Source: a virus
Length of the DNA stretch: 40,954 nt
Reading direction: 5' to 3' (one strand)
Virus record (IMG/VR): IMGVR_UViG_3300025828_000052
Location: 1 to 40,954 of that record
Below are positions 7,799 through 15,511 of the stretch, piece by piece. Positions within the stretch are counted from its first letter, which is position 1. Every line of letters begins with the position of its first letter. The position numbers and the translations under genes are program-made. The notes below the pieces were generated by a model that did not search any database, was not told where the DNA came from, and saw nothing but the letters and a program-made list of their open reading frames with translations.

Positions 7799-7996
7799 CT
7801 AGTCCATATCCTCCTCTTCATAGATACGTTGTTTTACAATGTGCTTGAGGCATTCAGTTGCCCATTCCACACCTTCAATCACACCCACTGCGTGACGATA
7901 TTCATCGTAACTTGAAGCGTTACCATATGCAAGAGAATTTTTTAAGTCTAGTATTTTTTCTTCGTACTTTAAATTCAACTCATCCCAAAAGTTCAA
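7799..7996 (-). CDS. Small helical protein of unknown function
   Basis: This 65-residue protein reads MNFWDELNLKYEEKILDLKN, then a middle with GVIEGVEWATECLKHIVKQR, and has an acidic end (YEEEDMD). It is predicted to be helical. It lies between the portal and the GroES-like gene, and its stop directly precedes the next ATG, so the two are probably translated together. Similar short helical proteins occur beside portal genes in other phages. No function is apparent. Confidence 0.6.
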   Translation of the reverse strand: MNFWDELNLKYEEKILDLKNSLAYGNASSYDEYRHAVGVIEGVEWATECLKHIVKQRIYEEEDMD

Positions 7997-8002
7997 AACC
8001 TA

Positions 8003-10528
8003 TTATCCCCTACGTGCCTGTCCAATAAAGTTAGTTAACATGTCTGCTGCTTTCAGTGCCTTGTCCTTGTCAATGCTTGCTTCTGTCTTGGCAAGATCAA
8101 TAAGAGCATCCAAAGCTGCAATTGCTTTCTTTGCATTACGATCCAGTTCTTTTTCTTCTTTTGCACTAGAAAGGTTAGCACCTTCTTTGAACATATTCAA
8201 CTGAATTTCCATTTCCTTTAGATCAAGTTCACGGTTCTTATTAGCAGCAGTAGCAGCTTCCTTTGCCATCTGTGTTTGAACTTTCTGTTGCTCAACACCC
8301 AGACGCTGCTGTTCAATCTGAACCATCTGTGCTTCAGGTGTAGCTGCCATTTGCATCTGTGCTGCAGCTTGATTTGCCTGTGCCACCTGTTGTGCAGCAG
8401 CGGCAATAACCTGTTCCATAAGACGTGGGTCTTGTACGTCCACACCTGCAGCAGCAGCTTCAGGTCCGTACTGTGCAATCATTTCTTTTGACACACCACT
8501 AATCTGTTCCTGATACTTCATTATCATATGTTCCTGAATGTTTGCTTGCAGTACAGGAACAATACGCTGCATCATAGGATTAGCACCATTCATCGGGTCT
8601 TGAATGTACATGGTCTTTACCTGAATATGTGCGTCATGGTTCTGACCCATGAATGCCTGAATTGGCATACCTTTAACTGCAGCCTGAATATCACTGACAG
8701 GATCAAGAGGCATTGGTGAAGGCTTTTCAGGCATGATCTTGTCCAGATTAGGAATGTTTGCTGCCTGAAGAATTGTCTTGTTAAGTTCTTCCACATTGAA
8801 CATACCGGGAGGTGCTGACTGAGACAACTGCAGTGCAAGCTGTGCCATCATCATACGGTGTGCAGAGGAAGGAATATTAGGATCAGATACAGGAATAATA
8901 TCAATCCTGCCATCAAAGTCATTACGATAGATATTAAGTGTACCGTTTGGAATATCTACCATTGATTCTTCAGGTAGATATTCATAGTTAATTCTACTTA
9001 GTAATTTAAATTCGTCATGTTGTGACTTATGTAGTCGTTTGTGAATTGCACTAAAGAATTTGCTGCTTGCTTCCAACAGTGCCATTGTTGTGCCAACAGG
9101 ACCGTAACTTGCTGCATCTGAAATAACCTGTTCGGTTGTGTCGGCAAACTTCTGTGCAGTAGCAGTAACAAAGTTAAGCATCTGAAACAAAGTCTGTGAA
9201 GGTTCTTTGTATGGCAGATTGATGATCATCTTGGACAGATCATTACCTGTAGCTTCAACTTCTCTAAACTCACCGGGAGCAATAGGATCATTGTCACCTA
9301 CAATACGTAAACCCTTCGCCTTAAAGCCGCCGGGTAGGTTTGCAAACTGACCTGCATCAACCAAGCTACGCATTGCTGCAGTTGCAGTCATGGTAAGATT
9401 ACCAAGGAAATGAATCAATCCTAGACCATAAAAACCAAAACCGGGAACAAAACGATAATGAGTAAAGAAGATTTTCTTTTCTCTGCGCCGATCATCTTTA
9501 TTGTAGTTTCTGCGAATAGACAAAACCTTACGGCTCTGTTCTTCAATGGTAACAATATAGGGAAGAGACAAACCATCATCGTCTGCAAACTTACCGGGCA
9601 GATCAAGATAGCAGTGCTGCTCAAGAAGAACGTACTGTGGATCGTGACTACCAGAAGGAGACAGACCCATAATTGTATCCATCTTCTGACTGATAGGAGC
9701 AAACTCTGGTGTACTTGCTTCAGGTAGGTCTATGTCTGCGTACATTCCTGCTGCCATGTCTCGCTGCATCTCTACTGGTGAGCGATAGATAACATGCGTG
9801 TAGCGATCTGCTCTGCGTAGATCGGTAGCATAATAAGACACATAGAACTGGTCAATAGGAACAAACTCTGATACAGGTCGGTTTAAACTGCTGTCAAAGT
9901 AAATCTTTTTAAATGCTGATCCAATAAGCGGCAGGTGAAAGAGCATACGCTCAAACTCGTCAAAGTACTCAGGCATTTGTTCAGTGATCTGATAGTTCAT
10001 AAAGTCTTTGACTCTATGGCTTTGCTTTTCTTTTTCTTCTGATACTTCACCAATGATCTGGGACTTTACTGGTCCACTGGCAGGAAACAATTCCTGTGTT
10101 GCCTTTGACTGAAACTTAACTGCTGACTCAATAAGGATTGGATGAACTGCAGTACATGCACCTTCAAATGGTTCTGATGCTTCTTCCAGCTTTAGACCTA
10201 ACAGATCAAAGCCACGTTCAAACATACTTTCCCATTCTGCTCGACTGTCCTTGTCTGCAGTAAAGTTGTCATGTACTTGAATGGCAATGTCTTCAAGAGT
10301 TTCTTCGTCCAGATCGTCTACCAAGTTTCTAAAAAACTCTTCGTCCTTTTCTTCGATCTGTTCGTCAGACAAGCCTTCATCTAAATTACTCTTAAACTCT
10401 ACTACAATACCACCATCACTAGGATCGTATTCCATGCTTGCATTTGAATCTTCACTCTCAGTTTGAATCTCTACGACTGAAAGTTCTACTGAAGGAATAG
10501 GATCAAAAGGATTGCGTTCAGTTGCCAT
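8003..10528 (-). CDS. Portal protein (large podovirus type)
   Basis: At 841 residues this is the largest protein in the window. The core has ASEPFEGACTAVHPILIESA, VKFQSKATQELFPASGPVK and a stretch through VPIDQFYVSYYATDLRRADR, all typical of the large podoviral portal family. A Gln/Ala-rich helical C-terminal part (about residues 670-800) forms long coiled coils like the portal barrel. Twelve copies would make the ring through which DNA enters and leaves the head. It is next to the terminase block and upstream of the chaperonin and scaffold genes, as expected for head assembly. Confidence 0.88.
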   Translation of the reverse strand: MATERNPFDPIPSVELSVVEIQTESEDSNASMEYDPSDGGIVVEFKSNLDEGLSDEQIEEKDEEFFRNLVDDLDEETLEDIAIQVHDNFTADKDSRAEWESMFERGFDLLGLKLEEASEPFEGACTAVHPILIESAVKFQSKATQELFPASGPVKSQIIGEVSEEKEKQSHRVKDFMNYQITEQMPEYFDEFERMLFHLPLIGSAFKKIYFDSSLNRPVSEFVPIDQFYVSYYATDLRRADRYTHVIYRSPVEMQRDMAAGMYADIDLPEASTPEFAPISQKMDTIMGLSPSGSHDPQYVLLEQHCYLDLPGKFADDDGLSLPYIVTIEEQSRKVLSIRRNYNKDDRRREKKIFFTHYRFVPGFGFYGLGLIHFLGNLTMTATAAMRSLVDAGQFANLPGGFKAKGLRIVGDNDPIAPGEFREVEATGNDLSKMIINLPYKEPSQTLFQMLNFVTATAQKFADTTEQVISDAASYGPVGTTMALLEASSKFFSAIHKRLHKSQHDEFKLLSRINYEYLPEESMVDIPNGTLNIYRNDFDGRIDIIPVSDPNIPSSAHRMMMAQLALQLSQSAPPGMFNVEELNKTILQAANIPNLDKIMPEKPSPMPLDPVSDIQAAVKGMPIQAFMGQNHDAHIQVKTMYIQDPMNGANPMMQRIVPVLQANIQEHMIMKYQEQISGVSKEMIAQYGPEAAAAGVDVQDPRLMEQVIAAAAQQVAQANQAAAQMQMAATPEAQMVQIEQQRLGVEQQKVQTQMAKEAATAANKNRELDLKEMEIQLNMFKEGANLSSAKEEKELDRNAKKAIAALDALIDLAKTEASIDKDKALKAADMLTNFIGQARRG

Positions 10529-10531
10529 GTT

Positions 10532-11221
10532 CTATATTGCCTTTGCTGTATAGTTGTAAGGATTACGTTCTACCACAGAACCACCTTTCTTATATCCCAT
10601 CCAATTACGCATTTGTTTTAAAGTGGGATTTTTAAAAGTTTTTTGTTCTACCTTGGTTTTTGTTCCGCCTAAAGGGGTATAAGCAATAATCCTATCATCT
10701 TCTACTTTATATGTAAAGTCTTTGTTTTTACTGTCTGCTCGTAATAAACTATAACCATGGTCTTCTAAAAATTGTATTTGTTTTTTAAAATTTAATCTAC
10801 TACTTAGATTAACATCAGGATAATCTCTCGTAGTCTCCTCTTTATTAATACGATTACTTGCCTTACTTGCTTTACTTGCTGCTCTACCTCCCGGTATATT
10901 TTCTGCGCCAACAAGAGCAGTTGCTAAAACTCCTGCAAGCATAGCTTCAGCATCACCTTCTGATACTCCTGTTTGTAAATCTTTTCCTGCAGAAGACAAA
11001 GCAGCAGGTACATCTCGTAAATCAAATAAACTTAAAAGTCCTTCTAAAGGAGCAGCGGCAGGACCAAGAGCAGCACGTGCAGCTTTATCTCCCTTAGAGA
11101 AAACATTTGATAACATTTCTTTAAGACCTTCCAAACCTTCCTTTGGTGCTTGAATCTTTACAGATGGTACATTACTACCACCTATAGGAAGGTTTTTAGG
11201 TGTTTGTCTTTGTTCTGCCAT
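10532..11221 (-). CDS. Hypothetical virion-operon protein
   Basis: This 229-residue protein has a Pro-rich start (MAEQRQTPKNLPIGGSNVP), an Ala/Gly-rich helical middle (AMLAGVLATALVGAENIPGG) that could lie in or on a membrane, and a basic C-terminal part. It ends KKGGSVVERNPYNYTAKAI, and a KKGGSVVERNPY tail is seen in several marine phage proteins encoded between terminase and portal. It may be an internal or ejected virion protein. No domain is recognised with confidence. Confidence 0.6.
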   Translation of the reverse strand: MAEQRQTPKNLPIGGSNVPSVKIQAPKEGLEGLKEMLSNVFSKGDKAARAALGPAAAPLEGLLSLFDLRDVPAALSSAGKDLQTGVSEGDAEAMLAGVLATALVGAENIPGGRAASKASKASNRINKEETTRDYPDVNLSSRLNFKKQIQFLEDHGYSLLRADSKNKDFTYKVEDDRIIAYTPLGGTKTKVEQKTFKNPTLKQMRNWMGYKKGGSVVERNPYNYTAKAI

Positions 11222-11233
11222 TTAATCTATACC

Positions 11234-11887
11234 TTATGTGTGATAAACAAAAATATAATCTGCTACTGTTTTACCTACGCAGTCCATACCCAGATCAGCA
11301 ACAAGGTAGTCTGCTATTTCCTGTTGTGTAGTACCAAATCGTTCACACGTATTTTTAATTTCAATATTGATTACAGGTTTTGTACGTTTGATTGTTTCAC
11401 TTGCTCCCTTGAGAAACTGTAATTCAAAACCTTCAACGTCCACTTTAATGTAATCAATCTTTTCAAAGTCAAAAGAGTCAAGTGTCTTTAGTACTGCCTT
11501 GTACTCTCCCTGTTCTACATTCGTAGTGATTGAAGCAGTACCGCTGTTACCTTCCGCAGCGTACTCCAGTGCAATCTCTACGTCATTCTCTGCTCCCAGT
11601 GCATAAGGTAGTATTTCAAATCTATCACTAGGAAAACCTGACAGATTACGTGTAAGACATTCTCTGTGTATTTCAATTGGTTCAAAACAATAAACCTTAT
11701 TGAACTTGTTACACAAGTCTACTGCCCATGTACCTACATGACTGCCTACATCCAATGCAACATCAAAGTCATCTACAAACTGTAAACTTCTTATTCTGTG
11801 TGGCTTTTGATACTCTTCTCCTGAAAAGTGATCATCGTTGACAGGAAAGTAAAAGTCCTGCCTCTTTTCTAAAACGTGTTCTTGCAT
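11234..11887 (-). CDS. FkbM-family SAM-dependent methyltransferase
   Basis: This 217-residue protein carries the class I methyltransferase motif I as VALDVGSHVGTWAVDLCN (about residues 44-61) and motif II as KVYCFEPIEIHRECL. The diagnostic FkbM element is YIKVDVEGFELQFLKGA (about residue 145). The C-terminal part is INIEIKN and following residues. FkbM enzymes O-methylate sugars and other small molecules. It sits inside the structural operon between a small terminase-side gene and the 229-residue gene, an unusual place. It may methylate a virion or host surface glycan; the substrate is unknown. Confidence 0.85.
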   Translation of the reverse strand: MQEHVLEKRQDFYFPVNDDHFSGEEYQKPHRIRSLQFVDDFDVALDVGSHVGTWAVDLCNKFNKVYCFEPIEIHRECLTRNLSGFPSDRFEILPYALGAENDVEIALEYAAEGNSGTASITTNVEQGEYKAVLKTLDSFDFEKIDYIKVDVEGFELQFLKGASETIKRTKPVINIEIKNTCERFGTTQQEIADYLVADLGMDCVGKTVADYIFVYHT

Positions 11888-11890
11888 ATA

Positions 11891-12193
11891 TTAAAAACCG
11901 CGAAGTGCCGCTCCTGCTCCCTTACCATTAAATCCTTTACGCTTTTTAGCCTTAGCTACCTTACCACCTTTTTTTAAACCACCAGTAGTTTTTGTTGTTG
12001 TGGTGCTAACACCCAAACCTTTTGTTCCTGTCATCTGTTCATCTTCAGCAGTCTTAGGAGCAGGAACTACTTCTTCATTCTTATCGTCATCACCCTCACT
12101 AAGAAGTAAACCTAGTGGACTTAGACCTTTAATTCCTTTTCTTCCTACTACTGCAGGAATTAAACCCATAAAATCTGTAGCTTTTAAGCCCAT
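11891..12193 (-). CDS. Small protein with basic C-terminus
   Basis: This 100-residue protein starts at ATG 12193 (MGLKATDFMGLIPAVVGRKG), chosen over an in-frame TTG at 12217 because AGGGAAAA lies upstream of the ATG. A hydrophobic N-terminal half (SPLGLLLSEG) is followed by an acidic segment, a Thr-rich linker and a basic Gly-rich tail (GLKKGGKVAKAKKRKGFNGK). It lies between the large terminase and the FkbM gene. Function unknown; the tail suggests nucleic-acid contact. Confidence 0.6.
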   Translation of the reverse strand: MGLKATDFMGLIPAVVGRKGIKGLSPLGLLLSEGDDDKNEEVVPAPKTAEDEQMTGTKGLGVSTTTTKTTGGLKKGGKVAKAKKRKGFNGKGAGAALRGF

Positions 12194-12240
12194 TGTCTTA
12201 TTTTCCCTGTAAAGCAAATGTGATAAAAAATACTATAGCA

Positions 12241-13815
12241 TTAAACTCTCCAATATGCAACACGTTTCTGCCTGCGTGGATTAACATCGTCCTCCCAGTC
12301 CGGGTCTTCAGGATGTTCCAAGCGCCAACTGTCCTTGACATAATGTATTGCCATGGTCATTGCGTCCACCTGATCATCATGTCTGCCATAGGGAAACAGT
12401 ATCATTTCCTCGTACAATTCTCTTGCCCATTCTTTTCCCTTTGGTAACCACACTCTTCCTGCTTCCAACAAGGGAGAAGCAGTAAATACTCTTGACACTT
12501 TGTCCTTGTCAGGCATGTACTCCAAGACAGGAAGACCACTTCTTCTCATGTCCTGTATTAGCGACTGTCCACTTGCTTTCTTTTCTACCACACAAATATC
12601 AGGCTTATGCTTTTGATATTCCTGTTGTGCAATACGTCTTAGATCAGGGTATTCAAATCTACCACGTACACTACCCAGTAGCAACAAATTACTTGCTACT
12701 CCCTCTATACCGTCCTCACTATCCTCATGGAAATGAAACACTCCCCACGTCTGTATAACACTGTAGTCTGCTGTTGTCTTTGTACTAAAGGCAGTATCAT
12801 AAGTTTGCATGATAAAGTCACAGCTTGGTGGTTCTTCGTACTCCCACCAGTTGATCCAGTTCTTCTTGATAAGACTACCCTCATCAGGTGTGGGGTTTTG
12901 CATGTACAAGCTTTCCCAATACTTCGATCCATTGGTTGCCTTAATTTCCATCTCGTCTATTCGTAATGTTTCATTGTCTTTCCATTCAGGAAAGTAACTT
13001 GTACCTTCAGGAAGACCCAGCAGCTTACTGGACTTTTCGTCCAACCATGCAGGTATACTTACTACATTCCATCGCATCTTTGTTTCAATGTCAAACTCGT
13101 CCTGCTGCTTTAATAACCAACCACACAGATCATCGTAGTGGTAGCGAGTATTAATAATAATAATTGCACCATTGGGCATAATACGTGTACGAAGACCTGA
13201 AGGCCACCATTCCTTTATGTAACGCCTGCCTGCATCAGAGAATGAATCTTCTTCTGACATAACGTCATCAAGTATGGCAATGTGTGCACCACGCCCTGCA
13301 ATCTGTGATCTTACACCTGCAGCATAGTAACTACCATTGAGGTTTGTCTTCCACTTACCTGCAGCACGAACGTCTGCACGCAGATTAACACCGGGAAACA
13401 TATTTGTAAAATCTTCAGTGTTTACGATATCACGTACTGATCTACCAAAGTCACTGGACAACTGATCAGAGTGACTGACAGTAAGTATCTCGTGGTTAGG
13501 ATTTTTACCTATGTACCACGCAGGAAATAACTTGGAACAGATTACTGACTTGCTGCTACGTGGTGGAAGAAAGACCATCAACCGTTTGATCTTTCCTTCC
13601 ACTACCTGCTGTAACTTATCTGACAGAACTTCAATATGTCTGCCCATGTGCCAGTCAGTAATTAACGTAGGTGCTACCTTACGAACAAAAGTAAGAAAGT
13701 CATCCTTTGCCTGTTGCTGCACCATAACATTCAAAGTATTTCTTATACTCAAAAGAATGTTATAGGTAATCTCCTGATCAGATAAGTCCTGTTTATTCTT
13801 TTCACTAGCTGTCAT
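12241..13815 (-). CDS. terL: Terminase large subunit (DNA packaging ATPase and nuclease)
   Basis: This 524-residue protein has a Walker A-type loop in LMVFLPPRSSKSVICSKLF (about residues 80-98), an arginine-rich segment before it, and Walker B as GAHIAILDDVMSEEDSF. The C-terminal RNase H-like nuclease has its acidic motifs in QTYDTAFSTKTTADYSVI and near the end in PYGRHDDQVDAMTMAIHY. The enzyme translocates DNA through the portal and cuts concatemers. Its partner small subunit is about 26 kb away on the other strand (39964-40413), which is unusual. The start overlaps the Cys-rich gene by 11 bases. Confidence 0.93.
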   Translation of the reverse strand: MTASEKNKQDLSDQEITYNILLSIRNTLNVMVQQQAKDDFLTFVRKVAPTLITDWHMGRHIEVLSDKLQQVVEGKIKRLMVFLPPRSSKSVICSKLFPAWYIGKNPNHEILTVSHSDQLSSDFGRSVRDIVNTEDFTNMFPGVNLRADVRAAGKWKTNLNGSYYAAGVRSQIAGRGAHIAILDDVMSEEDSFSDAGRRYIKEWWPSGLRTRIMPNGAIIIINTRYHYDDLCGWLLKQQDEFDIETKMRWNVVSIPAWLDEKSSKLLGLPEGTSYFPEWKDNETLRIDEMEIKATNGSKYWESLYMQNPTPDEGSLIKKNWINWWEYEEPPSCDFIMQTYDTAFSTKTTADYSVIQTWGVFHFHEDSEDGIEGVASNLLLLGSVRGRFEYPDLRRIAQQEYQKHKPDICVVEKKASGQSLIQDMRRSGLPVLEYMPDKDKVSRVFTASPLLEAGRVWLPKGKEWARELYEEMILFPYGRHDDQVDAMTMAIHYVKDSWRLEHPEDPDWEDDVNPRRQKRVAYWRV

Positions 13816-13954
13816 TGTTTTTTTCTGTTAGACCTGCAACCATAATGTCTTTACAACACTTACACAGACCTTTCTCTCCGTCTGTATTTGGTGAACAGCT
13901 ACAGTCATTACAATTACACTGGTATTTATATTTACAATTAGGATTGTCACACAT
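13805..13954 (-). CDS. Tiny Cys-rich (zinc-binding-type) protein
   Basis: A 49-residue protein begins MCDNPNCKYKYQCNCNDCSC and goes on to GLCKCCKDIMVAG, with ten cysteines. The start at 13954 is preferred over a longer frame because GGAGG lies 9 bases upstream and the Cys block begins there. The cysteine spacing suggests one or two bound zinc ions. It is the first gene of the leftward operon, overlaps terL by 11 bases, and follows a plausible promoter. A regulatory or packaging accessory role is possible but unproven. Confidence 0.65.
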   Translation of the reverse strand: MCDNPNCKYKYQCNCNDCSCSPNTDGEKGLCKCCKDIMVAGLTEKNNDS

Positions 13955-14008
13955 AAGCACCCTCCAATATCTTTCCTTATATCTATATAGAATTAAGTAT
14001 CCAAGTGT

Positions 14009-14038
14009 ATTGTACCACCCTACCCTGTGGGAAGACAA
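14009..14038 (-). promoter_or_regulatory. Putative promoter for the leftward terL/head operon
   Basis: On the minus strand TTGTCT (14038-14033) and TACAAT (14014-14009) are separated by 18 bases. The -10 box matches five of six consensus positions. The predicted start is about 50 bases before the ATG at 13954, and the leader contains one copy of the 19-base repeat. No other good candidate is seen upstream of terL. Confidence 0.45.
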
Positions 14039-14100
14039 GGGAAAGAGTTAAGGATGGTGTGATATTTTTGCAACACTTATAATTTATTTTTCCAATACCG

Positions 14101-14129
14101 TTGTTCTTTACTATTGTATCTGGTATACT
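14101..14129 (+). promoter_or_regulatory. Weak putative rightward promoter in the control region
   Basis: TTGTTC (14101-14106) and TATACT (14124-14129) are spaced by 17 bases on the plus strand. A transcript from here would meet the terminator-like hairpin at 14310-14351, giving a short RNA of about 215 bases without any convincing reading frame. The -35 match is poor, so this is tentative. Confidence 0.25.
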
Positions 14130-14273
14130 ACTCTCTATATAGATTATGTTATAGATTAAAATATAGAAAAAAGTATATAGATTAAAATAAAGACTTACAA
14201 TATCAACTAGGTTAAGACTTTATGATATTGATCTTATTATATCTATATAGAATTATAGCCGGGTAGCGAACCT

Positions 14274-14381
14274 GTTTAACACACCCTAGTATTTTTTTAT
14301 TATTATAGCCACCCCTCTCTTGTAAAATAAAACAAAGGGGGGTGTTTTTTTATTTGTAGTTTAAACTACCCTAGTATTTTT
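14274..14381 (+). repeat. Two copies of a 23-base repeat ending ACCCTAGTATTTTT
   Basis: GTTTAA, three variable bases and ACCCTAGTATTTTT occur at 14274-14296 and 14359-14381, matching at 21 of 23 positions and 85 bases apart. The two copies flank the terminator-like hairpin. Repeats of this length in a divergent control region could be promoters for an unseen phage polymerase or regulator sites. Confidence 0.6.
14310..14351 (+). terminator. Terminator-like hairpin in the control region
   Basis: CACCCC (14310-14315) pairs with GGGGTG (14339-14344), and an inner TTGT pairs with ACAA. A run of seven T follows at once (14345-14351). The tail is on the plus strand only, so it would stop rightward transcripts that begin within the control region. 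Confidence 0.5.
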
Positions 14382-14466
14382 GGTAAATATATGACAGTGG
14401 CATTATCATATGACGTGCGCACGGGGCATATTTTTTCCGTGGGGGTACGGCAAATTAGATGCAGAA

Positions 14467-14628
14467 TTGCATGTATATATACAGTCAATTATATATGTAA
14501 ATTTGCATATACTTTTGCATATACTTTTGCATGTATCTTTGCATGTAAAGTTAGACGCAAAAGCGCAGGAAAATTTATATGCATAATTGCATATATTATT
14601 GCATGCATCTTTGTATGTATCTTTGCAT
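14467..14628 (+). repeat. TTGCAT iteron array on a 12-bp lattice
   Basis: TTGCAT occurs at 14467, 14503, 14515, 14527, 14539, 14587, 14599 and 14623, with the variant TTGTAT at 14611. Every position differs from the others by a multiple of 12. The repeat unit is roughly TTGCATRTAYYT. Regularly phased short repeats in an AT-rich, non-coding region next to early genes are the usual form of replication-origin iterons, so an origin or initiator-binding array is likely. The open frame across it (FAYTFAYTFAC) is a by-product of the 12-base period. Confidence 0.65.
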
Positions 14629-14659
14629 GCATTTATTTATACACTTTCCGAGGTGTGAA

Positions 14660-14812
14660 ATGGCGGATTTTAGCCAATTTGTCGTATCAGCACATGATGA
14701 ATCTGGAACGCTTTTTGCAAAGCAATGTTTATGCCAATACGCGATAATTATTAGACAAAAAGGCAAATCTTTTTTTATTTATTTTTACATTCACCCCTTC
14801 AAAACCCCTTGA
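14660..14812 (+). CDS. Possible 50-residue leader protein
   Basis: A frame from ATG 14660 reads MADFSQFVVSAHDESGTLFA, then KQCLCQYAIIIRQKGKSFFI and an aromatic end. GAGG lies seven bases before the ATG, and the first 30 residues look protein-like. Against it, the last part runs through a T-rich tract and no neighbour coupling is seen. It could be an early gene or chance; I rate it low. Confidence 0.3.
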   Translation: MADFSQFVVSAHDESGTLFAKQCLCQYAIIIRQKGKSFFIYFYIHPFKTP

Positions 14813-14866
14813 AACACCCCATATCCCTAATGCGGGCGATCCGCGTCCGCGCCGGACCTTTTCCGG

Positions 14867-14880
14867 TTTTACTAGTAAAA
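14867..14880. promoter_or_regulatory. TTTTACTAGTAAAA palindrome, copy 1
   Basis: This is a perfect 14-base palindrome whose last base is 13 bases before the ATG of the 205-residue gene. Its final A also builds an ATG that opens a five-codon frame (MRFTR) ending exactly in the ATGA of the gene. It probably acts as an operator, or as an RNA hairpin controlling translation, shared by three consecutive genes. Confidence 0.7.
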
Positions 14881-14893
14881 TGAGGTTTACAAG

Positions 14894-15511
14894 ATGACCA
14901 CAAAAGCAAAGCAAGCAATCGCCGCCCGCAAGAATGTAGAGGAAATGGCCGCACAAGATCGCGCCGCGTTCGCCGCTTTCATGCAAAGCAACAATCCCGA
15001 TAGCGTCCCGGCGCTTCCTGCCGATGTTGCCTCAGCCTTGAATGAAGCAATTGAGAACGAAGCGCGTGCGGGCGAAGCGGCGGCGGAACTACAGTCTGAA
15101 AAAACCCAAGTGGGTCAGCAATACCTCGACGTTATCCAGTCAATGTCCGGCGATGGATATACGATTGACGAAATCGACGTGATCATCTCAAAAGCCTTTG
15201 GTTTTAAGCATAATATCACGTCGGCTGGCGATACTGGCGGAACGAAGGCCAAACCTCGAACGCTCGGCCAAGTGTTTTCGCAAGTAAGAAAGGTCGAACA
15301 AGTTTACGGTTTTATTCCTTCCATTTATTCGGAAAAGAAAAACGATAACACGCTTCGCGCACTATACGCCGCCGCGACTAAGAAAACACCGGACGATACT
15401 TTAAGGGCCGCCTTCCAGTCGTGGCGGAAGGCACAAGAAAAACACGGCAGCGCGATCAGCGTCGAGGACGCGGCTACAATCGCCGCGATATTCGCCAAGC
15501 TGACTAAGTAA
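14894..15511 (+). CDS. First rightward early gene, unknown, compositionally distinct
   Basis: This 205-residue protein begins MTTKAKQAIAARKNVEEMAA and is Ala/Lys/Glu-rich and mostly helical. A central part has YTIDEIDVIISKAFGFKHN and RTLGQVFSQVRKVEQVYGFI, and the C-terminal helix is ISVEDAATIAAIFAKLTK. I do not recognise the family. Codons are rich in GCC, GCG and CGC, unlike the A/T-ending codons of every neighbour, which suggests recent transfer or a different host history. It directly follows the first palindrome. Being first in the rightward operon, a host-takeover or regulatory role is plausible but inferred. Confidence 0.75.
   Translation: MTTKAKQAIAARKNVEEMAAQDRAAFAAFMQSNNPDSVPALPADVASALNEAIENEARAGEAAAELQSEKTQVGQQYLDVIQSMSGDGYTIDEIDVIISKAFGFKHNITSAGDTGGTKAKPRTLGQVFSQVRKVEQVYGFIPSIYSEKKNDNTLRALYAAATKKTPDDTLRAAFQSWRKAQEKHGSAISVEDAATIAAIFAKLTK

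Larger units (their letters stand above)
13977..14255. repeat. Two copies of a 19-base AT-rich repeat
   Basis: TTATATCTATATAGAATTA occurs identically at 13977-13995 and 14237-14255. The first copy is inside the leader of the leftward operon, just before the GGAGG site; the second is 260 bases away in the control region. Each contains a CTATATAG palindrome. The related motif TATAGATTAAAATA also appears twice between them (about 14151-14164 and 14177-14190). They may be protein-binding sites for a regulator or replication factor. Confidence 0.6.
13955..14893. other. Divergent control region between leftward and rightward operons
   Basis: About 940 bases separate the two transcriptional directions. 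The left half is extremely AT-rich and holds a leftward promoter, two copies of a 19-base repeat, two copies of a 23-base repeat, a 14-base palindrome (GTAGTTTAAACTAC at 14356-14369) and a rightward terminator-like hairpin. The centre holds a TTGCAT array on a 12-bp lattice. The right part has a C-box cluster (CACCCC, ACCCC, CACCCC at 11-13 base spacing, 14792-14820) with an embedded TTCAA/TTGAA inverted repeat. It then becomes GC-rich just before the first TTTTACTAGTAAAA palindrome. A role as replication origin and main switch region is inferred. Confidence 0.6.

Noticed and set aside
14391-14747. 118-residue frame with FAYTFAYTFAC repeats
   Set aside because: The repeated tetrapeptides result from the 12-bp TTGCAT lattice being a multiple of three. 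There is no good ribosome site and the rest of the frame has no protein-like pattern.
14729-14986. Minus-strand 85-residue frame opposite the start of the early operon
   Set aside because: It runs across the palindrome and the start of the 205-residue gene, lacks a ribosome site and has no recognisable features.
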